Positions 57,520 through 64,000 of a DNA stretch of 64,000 nt are shown here, one piece after another. Position numbers and translations under genes: made by a program. The notes beneath the pieces are model-generated. The model was not told the DNA's origin and searched no databases. It saw only the letters and a program-made list of their open reading frames with translations. Origin of the DNA: JAIBJN01 sp963775505 (GTDB lineage: Bacteria > Actinomycetota > Thermoleophilia > Gaiellales > Gaiellaceae); contig CAVZIL010000007.1 of the NCBI GenBank assembly GCA_963775505.1, positions 620,001 through 684,000 on the forward strand, read 5' to 3'. The number at the start of each line of letters is the position of its first letter. Position 1 is the stretch's first letter.

Positions 57520-58626
57520 GTGACGACCACCTGGGCCTCTGACGTCCTCCCGCTCTTCCTCGAGCTGGCGGCGATTCCGAGTCCGTCCGGGGAAGAGGCC
57601 GAGGTCGCCGGACGCGTGCGCGCCTACCTGCGCGACCTGGGGGTCGAGGCGGAGGAGGACGAGGCCGGCAATCTCCTCGCGCGTCTGCCCACGACCGCGG
57701 ACGACTCCGGAGAGGCGATCTTCCTCTGCGCCCACCTCGACACAGTGCCCGTCTCGGGACCGATCGAGCCCGTCGTCACGGACGGGATCGTCACGAACGG
57801 CGCCGACACCATTCTGGGGGCCGACAACAAGGCGGCGGTCGCCGTGCTGCTCGAGGCGGCGCGGTTCGTCCTCGCCGAGGGACGTCCGCACGCCGGCATC
57901 GAGCTCCTCTTCACCACGAGGGAGGAGACCGGGCTCGAGGGCGCCTTCGCGTTCGACGAGACCCGGCTGCACGCTCGGCTCGGCTTCGTCTACGACTACT
58001 CGGGAGCGGTCGGCGAGGTAGTCGTTGCGGCGCCGACCGGGCGGGCGCTCGACGTCGTCTTCACGGGGCGGCCGGCGCACGCCGGGATCAACCCCGAGGA
58101 CGGCCGCTCCGCGATCGTCGCGGCGGCACGCGCGCTCTCGGATCTCCGCCTCGGGCGCATCGACGAGGAGACGACGGCCAACGCCGGGCTCATCGAAGGG
58201 GGAAGCGCGCTCAACGTCGTGCCGGCGCGCTGCCGCCTCGCCGTCGAAGCCCGCTCGCGGAACGAGCGCAAGCTCGCGGACCTCGTGCAGGAGATGCTCG
58301 ACTCGTTCGCCTTCGCGGCAGCCGTCTCGGAGTGCGAGGTCGAGACGACGGTCCAGGAGAAGTACCGCGGCTATCGCCTGGCCTCCGACGACCCCGCCCT
58401 CGCTCTCGCGCGGAGTGCCCTCGAGCGCGCCGGGTTCGCTCCGACGGAGGTCGAGGTGGGCGGCGGCGCCGACGCCAACGTCTTCAACGAGCGTGGTCTC
58501 CACTGTGTGAACGTCGCCAACGGGATGGCGAATGTGCACACGGCCGACGAGGCGATCGCGGTGGCCGACCTGGAGGCGATGGTCCGCGTGACGCTCGAGC
58601 TCGTCGCCGCCGCCCGCGAGGCGTAG
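57520..58626 (+). CDS. M20 family metallopeptidase, PepT-like
   Basis: The 368-residue protein has the M20 ligands: CAHLDTVPVSG (His, Asp), GADTILGADNKAAVAVLLEA (bridging Asp), FTTREETGLEGAFAFD (catalytic Glu pair), FVYDYSG (Asp) and the C-terminal HTADEAI (His). A dimerisation domain lies between (about 180-290, GRPAHAGINPEDGRSAI). PepT-type enzymes cut tripeptides in the cytosol. Start is GTG 57520 after a TACAAT box. Confidence 0.88.
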   Translation: MTTTWASDVLPLFLELAAIPSPSGEEAEVAGRVRAYLRDLGVEAEEDEAGNLLARLPTTADDSGEAIFLCAHLDTVPVSGPIEPVVTDGIVTNGADTILGADNKAAVAVLLEAARFVLAEGRPHAGIELLFTTREETGLEGAFAFDETRLHARLGFVYDYSGAVGEVVVAAPTGRALDVVFTGRPAHAGINPEDGRSAIVAAARALSDLRLGRIDEETTANAGLIEGGSALNVVPARCRLAVEARSRNERKLADLVQEMLDSFAFAAAVSECEVETTVQEKYRGYRLASDDPALALARSALERAGFAPTEVEVGGGADANVFNERGLHCVNVANGMANVHTADEAIAVADLEAMVRVTLELVAAAREA

Positions 58627-58635
58627 AGGCCTGCC

Positions 58636-59628
58636 GTGCCGGTCACGTTGCGGCTCGGAACGGTGACCGCCGTCGCGGAGCGGCACGAGGGCCTGGTGCG
58701 GCTCGAGGTGGACGGGCGGCCGTGCGTGGCCTATCCGGCGCTGACCGGGCCGGTGGCTCTCGGGGACGACGTCCTCGTCAACGTCCAGGCGGTCGAGCTC
58801 GGGCTCGGGACCGGGGGCTACGACGTCCTCCACGCGAACCTCACCCGCGGCCTCGGTCTCTCGGGCGAGGAGGGCGCCCACGTCATGAAGCTCCCCTACA
58901 CGTCTCTCCAGCACGCGGTCAGGCATGCGGAGGAGTCGTGGGCGGGGGAGGCGGAGGTCGATCTCGGCGGGCTCGCAATCGTCTGCTGCTCGCTGCACAG
59001 CCAGGTCGCGCCGGCATGCGCAGGGCTCGGACGGGATCTTCGCGTCGCCTACGTGCAGCTCGGCGGGGGCGCGCTACCGGTGCCTCTGTCCGACACCGTG
59101 CGGGCGTTGCGCGGCGAGGGATACCTGCGGACGACCGTGGCGGTGGGGCCTTGTGTCGGCGGGGAGCACGCGTGCGTCTCGGTCCCATCCGCTCTCGTCG
59201 CGTGCGCCGCCGAGGCCGTGGACGCCGTGGTGTGCTCGATCGGTCCCGGCGTCGTCGGCACCGGGTCCCGCTTCGGGCACGGGGCGGTCGCCGCGGCCGA
59301 GGCGGTGAATGCCGCCGGTGCCCTCGGCGGCGCTCCGGTGCTCGCCCCGCGCGTCTCGGCCGCCGACGAACGCGAGCGGCACCGGGGGCTCTCGCACCAC
59401 ACGCTCGCCGTGCTGGAGCTCGTCCGCGCGCCGGTGAGGGTCGCCTGGCCCGCCGGGCTCGACGTGCCACCGGAGCTCGGTCCAGTCGAGATCGTCGACG
59501 CGTCCTCGTGGCGCGCCGAGTGCGACGGCCTGCCCCTCTCGCACATGGGACGGGGCCCCGACGAGGAGCCGTGGTTCTTCGCGGCAGCCTTCGCCGCCGG
59601 TCGGCTCGCGCGATCGCCCGCGGGCTGA
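58636..59628 (+). CDS. DUF3866 family protein
   Basis: The 330-residue actinobacterial family protein has LRLGTVTAVAERHEGLVRLE at the start, YDVLHANLTRGLGLSGEEGA, HVMKLPYTSLQHAV, ACVSVPSALVACAAEAVDAV and PRVSAADERERHRGLSHHTL. No catalytic function is established. Many conserved Gly/His residues suggest a cytosolic enzyme fold. GTG 58636 lies 9 nt after the peptidase stop. Confidence 0.82.
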   Translation: MPVTLRLGTVTAVAERHEGLVRLEVDGRPCVAYPALTGPVALGDDVLVNVQAVELGLGTGGYDVLHANLTRGLGLSGEEGAHVMKLPYTSLQHAVRHAEESWAGEAEVDLGGLAIVCCSLHSQVAPACAGLGRDLRVAYVQLGGGALPVPLSDTVRALRGEGYLRTTVAVGPCVGGEHACVSVPSALVACAAEAVDAVVCSIGPGVVGTGSRFGHGAVAAAEAVNAAGALGGAPVLAPRVSAADERERHRGLSHHTLAVLELVRAPVRVAWPAGLDVPPELGPVEIVDASSWRAECDGLPLSHMGRGPDEEPWFFAAAFAAGRLARSPAG

Positions 59629-59706
59629 CCTTCGCAGTCACGGCGAAGAACCCCGTGCAAATGCAGCCGTCCGGGCACTCTCGTTCGGCTATCGTTGGCG
59701 CGCGTC

Positions 59707-60834
59707 ATGCGGATCGGCGTCGCCAAGGAGATCAAGCAGGACGAGTACCGGGTCGCGCTCACGCCTGCGGGAGCCGGCGAGCTCCGGCAGCGTGGGCACG
59801 AGGTTCTCGTGGAGACAGGCGCAGGCGCCGGGAGCGCTTTCGCGGACGCTGACTACGAGGCCGTCGGCGCGCGGGTGACGACCGTCGACGAGGTCTGGGA
59901 GAGCGCCGAGATGGTGCTGAAGGTGAAGGAGCCGCTGCCCGAGGAGTACGGGCGGCTCCGGGAGGGGCAGATCCTCTTCACGTACCTGCACCTCGCCGCG
60001 GACGAGGAGCTGACCCGCGCGCTCGTCGCCAGCGGTGCGACCTGCATCGCCTACGAGACTGTCGAGACCGACGACGGCAAGCTGCCGCTGCTCGCGCCGA
60101 TGAGCGAGGTCGCGGGTCGCCTGGCCACGCAGATGGGCGCCTGGGCCCTGGAGAAGGCCCAGGGAGGCCGCGGCCTCCTGCTCGGCGGCGTTCCCGGCGT
60201 GCCGCCGGCGAAGGTCGTCGTCCTCGGCGGCGGCATCGTCGGCTACAACGCGGCGCTCATCGCGGTCGGCATGCAGGCCGACGTGTGGGTGCTCGACAAG
60301 TCCGTCGAGCGCATGCGCGACCTGGAGATGATGCTCGACGGACGGATCACGCTCGCGATGTCGAACCGGCTCGAGATCGAGCTTGCCAGCGCCGACGCCG
60401 ACCTGATCATCGGCGCCGTGCTCATCCCCGGAGCGCGGGCGCCGAAGCTCATCACGAGGGAGATGCTGGGCGGCCTGAAGCCCGGCGCCGTGCTCGTCGA
60501 CGTGGCGATCGACCAGGGCGGCTGCTTCGAGACGTCACGGCCGACGACGCACTCGGACCCGATCTACGAGGTCGACGGGATCGTCCACTACTGCGTGGCG
60601 AACATGCCCGGCGCGGTCCCCGTCACCTCGACCTTCGCGCTCACCAACGTGACCCTGCCCTACATCGAGGCGATCGCCGACCACGGGTTCCGCGAGGCCG
60701 TGGCCCGGGATCGCGCGCTCGCGCGCGGCGTCAACGTCGTCGACGGGAAGCTCACGTACGAGGCCGTCGCGGACGCCTGTGGCCTCGACTTTACGCCGCT
60801 CGAGCAGGTCCTTCCGCTCGAGCCGGTCCTCTAG
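59707..60834 (+). CDS. ald: Alanine dehydrogenase
   Basis: The 375-residue protein has MRIGVAKEIKQDEYRVALTP (Arg for pyruvate), KVKEPLPEEY (Lys), FTYLHLAAD (catalytic His, about 96), the NAD-binding VVLGGGIVGYNAALIAVGMQ (about 174-193) and DVAIDQGGCFETSRPTTHSD. It interconverts alanine and pyruvate plus ammonia. ATG 59707 fits other Ald N-termini; TTG 59695 would add 4 residues. Its stop overlaps the end of a small minus-strand gene. Confidence 0.95.
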   Translation: MRIGVAKEIKQDEYRVALTPAGAGELRQRGHEVLVETGAGAGSAFADADYEAVGARVTTVDEVWESAEMVLKVKEPLPEEYGRLREGQILFTYLHLAADEELTRALVASGATCIAYETVETDDGKLPLLAPMSEVAGRLATQMGAWALEKAQGGRGLLLGGVPGVPPAKVVVLGGGIVGYNAALIAVGMQADVWVLDKSVERMRDLEMMLDGRITLAMSNRLEIELASADADLIIGAVLIPGARAPKLITREMLGGLKPGAVLVDVAIDQGGCFETSRPTTHSDPIYEVDGIVHYCVANMPGAVPVTSTFALTNVTLPYIEAIADHGFREAVARDRALARGVNVVDGKLTYEAVADACGLDFTPLEQVLPLEPVL

Positions 60835-60974
60835 CGGGCTTCGGGCTGCGACTTCGGCTTGAGATCTTCGCTTCCCGGGGAGATCTTGACGACCACCCAG
60901 GTGATCCCGGCGGCGATGCCGATGGTGCCGGCGATCCAGAGCGCCAGCCCGATGAAGCCGAGGATCGTGTCCAT
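60831..60974 (-). CDS. Small 47-residue single-helix membrane protein
   Basis: This gene, under 50 codons, encodes one clear transmembrane helix (FIGLALWIAGTIGIAAGITW, about 6-25) followed by a charged Lys/Ser/Pro tail (VVVKISPGSEDLKPK). ATG 60974 is 9 nt after a TATTCT box shared with deoB, and the stop overlaps the ald stop by 4 nt. I infer it is real from the helix, start and promoter. Function unknown. Confidence 0.6.
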   Translation of the reverse strand: MDTILGFIGLALWIAGTIGIAAGITWVVVKISPGSEDLKPKSQPEAR

Positions 60975-60982
60975 GACAACCG

Positions 60983-60989
60983 TAGAATA
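60983..60989. promoter_or_regulatory. Overlapping divergent -10 boxes
   Basis: TAGAAT on the plus strand (60983-60988) ends 6 nt before deoB ATG 60995. The reverse complement of AGAATA (60984-60989) is TATTCT, 9 nt before the small membrane gene's ATG 60974. The two hexamers share five bases. Confidence 0.5.
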
Positions 60990-60994
60990 GCCCC

Positions 60995-62161
60995 ATGCCA
61001 CGCGCCTGCGTGATCGTGCTGGACGCGGTTGGTGCGGGCGAGCTGCCGGACGCGGCCGAGTACGGCGACGAAGGCTCGAATACCCTTGCCAACGTCGCCG
61101 AGGCCGTCGGCGGGCTCGACCTTCCCAACCTCGAGCACCTCGGCTTCGGAAACATCGAGGATCTGCTCGGCTGTCCGCCGATGGACGGCGCGCCCGCCGT
61201 CGCCGGTCGCCTGTTCGAGCGGTCGAAGGGCAAGGACACCACGACGGGACATTGGGAGCTGATGGGCATCGTCACCCCGGTGGCCATGCCCACGTACCCG
61301 CACGGCTTCCCGTTCGAGGTGATCGAGGGGTTCGCCCACCGGACCGGCCGCGGCGTCATCGGGAACAAGGCGGCTTCCGGCACGGAGATCATCGAGGAGC
61401 TCGGGGAGGAGCATCAGCGGACCGGTAAGTGGATCGTCTACACGTCCGCGGACTCCGTCTTCCAGATTGCCGCGCACGAGGAGACGATCCCGCTGGAGGA
61501 GCTGTACGAGGCGAGCGGGATCGCCCGGGAGATCCTCACCGGAAAGCATGCGGTGGGCAGGGTCATCGCCCGGCCTTTCGTCGGTGAGCCCGGGAGCTAC
61601 ACGCGCACGCCGAACCGACACGACTGGTCGCTCCGGCCCAGGCAGCCCAACTACCTGACGCTCGTGCGCGAGGCGGGCAACGAGGTCCACGGCGTGGGCA
61701 AGATCCACGACATCTTCGCGGGGGTCGACATCGACCACTCGCACCCCACGAAGTCGAACGCCGACGGCATCCGGCAGACCGAGACGCTGCTTCGTGAGCT
61801 CGAGTCGGGGCTCGTCTTCGTCAACCTCGTCGAGACGGACATGCTCTGGGGCCACCGGAACGATCCGGTCAACTTCCATCGCTGCCTGCAGGACTTCGAC
61901 CGCCGGTTGCCGGACCTGCTGGACGCGCTGCGGCCGGGCGACCTCTTCGTCCTCACGTCCGACCACGGCTGCGACCCGACGACGCCCTCCACCGACCACT
62001 CGCGCGAGCACGCGCTCTTTCTCGCGTACGTCGACGGGCGGAACGCTGGCGGCGACCGTCACGAGGGCGAGTTCGCAGACGTGGGCGCGACCGTGAACGC
62101 CTGGCTCGGCGGGAAGTCGCCGAGCCGCGGGATTCCGGGGACTCCGGTCCTGACCCCGTGA
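60995..62161 (+). CDS. deoB: Phosphopentomutase
   Basis: The 388-residue alkaline-phosphatase-superfamily enzyme has ACVIVLDAVGAGELPDAAEY (metal Asp, about 4-23), KDTTTGHWELMGI (with the phosphorylated Thr), NKAASGTEIIEELG, VNLVETDMLWGHRNDP, TSDHGCDPTT and a DHSREHALFL end. It interconverts (deoxy)ribose 1- and 5-phosphates. The stop overlaps the deoA start. Confidence 0.95.
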   Translation: MPRACVIVLDAVGAGELPDAAEYGDEGSNTLANVAEAVGGLDLPNLEHLGFGNIEDLLGCPPMDGAPAVAGRLFERSKGKDTTTGHWELMGIVTPVAMPTYPHGFPFEVIEGFAHRTGRGVIGNKAASGTEIIEELGEEHQRTGKWIVYTSADSVFQIAAHEETIPLEELYEASGIAREILTGKHAVGRVIARPFVGEPGSYTRTPNRHDWSLRPRQPNYLTLVREAGNEVHGVGKIHDIFAGVDIDHSHPTKSNADGIRQTETLLRELESGLVFVNLVETDMLWGHRNDPVNFHRCLQDFDRRLPDLLDALRPGDLFVLTSDHGCDPTTPSTDHSREHALFLAYVDGRNAGGDRHEGEFADVGATVNAWLGGKSPSRGIPGTPVLTP

Positions 62162-63453
62162 TCCATGCCGCCGAGCTGATCCGCCGCAAGCGGGACGGCG
62201 AGGAGCTCTCCGCCGAGGAGCTCGCAGCGCTGACGCTCGCGTATGCGCGGGACGAGGTCCCGGACTACCAGATGGCCGCGTTCTGCATGGCCGCGTACTT
62301 TCGGGGTCTGACCGCGGCGGAGACCCATGCGCTCACCGACGCCATGGTCCAGAGCGGGGAGGTGATCGACCTCTCGGCGCTCGGACGCAAGGTCGTCGAC
62401 AAGCACTCGACCGGCGGAGTCGGCGACAAGGCGTCGATCGTGATCGGCCCGATCGTCGCCGCCTGCGGCGTCCCGTTCGCCAAGATGAGCGGACGCGGCC
62501 TCGGCCACACGGGCGGAACGCTTGACAAGCTCGAGTCGATCCCCGGCTTCCGCATCGAGCTCGGCAGTGGCGAATTCATCCGCCAGGTGCAGGAGATCGG
62601 GCTCGCGATCATCGGCCAGACCGCCGACCTCGTGCCTGCGGACAGGAAGCTCTACGCCCTCCGGGACGTGACCGCGACGGTCGACATCATCCCGCTGATC
62701 GCCTCGTCGATCATGTCGAAGAAGATCGCCGGCGGCGCCGACGCGATCGTGCTCGACGTCAAGGTCGGCGACGGGGCGTTCATGAAGACGCTGGACGAAG
62801 CGCGGGACCTTGCCCGGACCATGGTCGAGCTCGGCCGTCTGGACGGCCGCGAGGTCGTGTGCGAGCTGACCGACATGGATCAGCCTCTGGGCCGTGCCGT
62901 CGGCAACGCGCTCGAAATCCAGGAGGCACTCGACATGCTCGAGGGCGCCGGCCCACCGGACCTCACCGAGCTCGTGCTCGGTGCCTCCTCGTACCTGCTG
63001 GCGCTGTCGGACCTCGGCGTCGACCACGCCGAAGGTCGCCGGCTCGCAGAGGAGGCGGTCTCGAGCGGGGCCGCGCGGGGGCTGTACGACCGCTGGGTCC
63101 GGGCGCAGGGGGGTGACCCCTCGCGCGAGGCGCTTCCGCGGGCGGCGGTCGTTCGCACCGTGGCGGCGCCGACAGGCGGCTTCGTCGAAGGCATTGCGAC
63201 GACCGGCATCGGCCTGGCTGCGCTCCGCCTGGGAGCGGGACGCCTCCACAAGGAGCAGGCGATTGACCACGCCGTCGGCGTCGTGTGCCTGGCGAAGCGT
63301 GGCGACCGAGTCGAGGCCGGTCAGGCGCTGGCGGAGATTCACGCGCGCGACGCCGGCTCGGCCGACCGCGCAGCCAATGAGGTCGAGGCCTGCTATCGGC
63401 TCGGAGACCGGAAGCCCGAGCCGAAGCCGATCGTCCTCGACGTCGTGTCGTGA
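62158..63453 (+). CDS. deoA: Pyrimidine-nucleoside (thymidine) phosphorylase
   Basis: The 431-residue protein has the family signature SGRGLGHTGGTLDKLESIPG (about 111-130), KHSTGGVGDKASIVIGP (phosphate loop), SSIMSKKIAGGADAIVLDVK, and a C-terminal barrel-like domain. It phosphorolyses pyrimidine nucleosides; with DeoB it feeds pentose into central metabolism. GTG 62158 gives a GTGA overlap with deoB. Confidence 0.95.
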   Translation: MIHAAELIRRKRDGEELSAEELAALTLAYARDEVPDYQMAAFCMAAYFRGLTAAETHALTDAMVQSGEVIDLSALGRKVVDKHSTGGVGDKASIVIGPIVAACGVPFAKMSGRGLGHTGGTLDKLESIPGFRIELGSGEFIRQVQEIGLAIIGQTADLVPADRKLYALRDVTATVDIIPLIASSIMSKKIAGGADAIVLDVKVGDGAFMKTLDEARDLARTMVELGRLDGREVVCELTDMDQPLGRAVGNALEIQEALDMLEGAGPPDLTELVLGASSYLLALSDLGVDHAEGRRLAEEAVSSGAARGLYDRWVRAQGGDPSREALPRAAVVRTVAAPTGGFVEGIATTGIGLAALRLGAGRLHKEQAIDHAVGVVCLAKRGDRVEAGQALAEIHARDAGSADRAANEVEACYRLGDRKPEPKPIVLDVVS

Positions 63454-63476
63454 GCCGCCGGGGTGCCTGAACCTCC

Positions 63477-64000
63477 ATGCCCGAGCTCCCCGAAGTCGAG
63501 ACGATTCGCTCCCTGCTCGCGCCTGGGCTGACGGGACGCGCGCTCGAGCGGGTCGAGATCCGCGATCCCAGGCTGACGAGGCCCGAACCGCCCGAGGCGG
63601 TGGCGACTGCCCTCGAGGGGGAGCGGGTAGCCGACGTGCGCCGGCGAGGCAAGTATCTGGTTGTCGTCTTCGAAAGCGGGCGGCACCTCCTCGTTCACCT
63701 GCGGATGACCGGGAACGTCCTTCACCCGGCGCCGGAAGGGCGCGGGGACGATCCGCACGTGCGGGCTGTCGTCAGATTGGACGACGGCTCGGACGTCGCC
63801 TACCGAGACGTCCGGCGGTTCGGGACCTGGGAGCTGCTCGAACAGGGCGAGCTCGAGGGCTACTTCGCCGCGCGCCGGCTCGGCGTGGAGCCGCTCAGCC
63901 GCTCCTTCACGGCCGCCGCGCTCGGCCGCTCGCTCGCGGGCCGTCGGGCGCCGGTCAAGGCAGCGCTGCTCGATCAGCGGGCCGCCGCCGGGGTCGGAAA
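63477..64000 (+). CDS. mutM: Formamidopyrimidine-DNA glycosylase (3' truncated)
   Basis: ATG 63477 starts PELPEVETIRSLLAPGL: the N-terminal Pro nucleophile and adjacent Glu are intact. RRRGKYLVV (about 55-63) supplies the conserved Lys; HLLVHLRMTGN and YRDVRRFGTWEL follow. The helix-two-turn-helix and zinc finger lie beyond the window edge. It excises oxidised purines such as 8-oxoG and nicks DNA by beta/delta elimination. 24 nt after deoA. Confidence 0.93.
   Translation, partial: MPELPEVETIRSLLAPGLTGRALERVEIRDPRLTRPEPPEAVATALEGERVADVRRRGKYLVVVFESGRHLLVHLRMTGNVLHPAPEGRGDDPHVRAVVRLDDGSDVAYRDVRRFGTWELLEQGELEGYFAARRLGVEPLSRSFTAAALGRSLAGRRAPVKAALLDQRAAAGVG

Noticed and set aside
59695..59706. 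TTG 59695 as the start of ald
   Set aside because: It adds four residues before the conserved MRIGVAKEIK and has no supporting signal; ATG 59707 is preferred.

Overview
The window is about 64 kb of GC-rich (roughly 70%) bacterial chromosome, densely packed with short gaps. I infer an actinobacterium, probably class Thermoleophilia (Gaiellales-like). The reasons are the order tlyA-nadK-recN-steA-mctB-pyrG, which matches the actinobacterial arrangement; an F420-type PPOX protein and DUF3866 and DUF6458 families; many GTG/TTG starts with 4-nt GTGA or TTGA overlaps; and a repeated TANNNT box 5-9 nt upstream of start codons, the signature of leaderless transcription. The taxonomic call is inference; no 16S gene is present.

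Layout. 1-7100: a truncated membrane protein, an integrase remnant abutting tRNA-Glu(CUC), a ZIP-like metal transporter, small membrane proteins, a DHA2-type drug exporter and a secreted GH-A-clan glycoside hydrolase. 7130-11706: a small, decaying genomic island between 46-bp direct repeats of the 3' part of tRNA-Gln(CUG). It carries a SEC-C/nuclease-like protein with an overlapping partner, small orphan proteins and broken genes, but no integrase. 11767-17306 (minus strand): an HD hydrolase, a membrane protein and a heterodimeric ABC exporter. 17364-24024: histidine utilisation (ftcD, hutH, hutU, hutI). 25134-28829: an MBL hydrolase, hisS and aspS. 28925-30942: envelope and coiled-coil proteins. 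31001-37963: a candidate 6S RNA, mnmA, a DUF948 protein, an anti-sigma-like protein, a SigB/SigF-type sigma factor fused in frame to alaS, ruvX and mltG. 37957-42700: the shikimate genes aroE, aroC, aroKB and aroQ, then pepP. 42710-48008: efp, a degenerate carboxyltransferase-BCCP fusion, accC, nusB, an xseB-like gene and a prenyl synthase. 48834-57392: tlyA, nadK, recN, steA, an SRPBCC protein, mctB, a GT2/MraY-like fusion and pyrG. 57520-64000: an M20 peptidase, DUF3866, ald, a 47-codon membrane gene, deoB, deoA and a truncated mutM.

How the parts work together. The hut genes take histidine to glutamate through urocanate and formiminoglutamate, with the formimino group going to folate. The aro block covers shikimate-pathway steps and leads into efp and the biotin-dependent carboxylation genes. 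The anti-sigma-like gene directly precedes its sigma factor. The tlyA-pyrG block joins ribosome methylation, NADP supply, recombination repair, division control and CTP synthesis.

Most notable points: the sigma-AlaRS reading frame with no stop between the two proteins; the tRNA-Gln island; a four-copy dispersed repeat, one copy of which supplies the HisRS C-terminus; CTG start codons for pepP and recN; a catalytically eroded carboxyltransferase fused to BCCP; a GT2-MraY fusion; and frameshifts in aroKB and recN that could be real or could be sequence errors.
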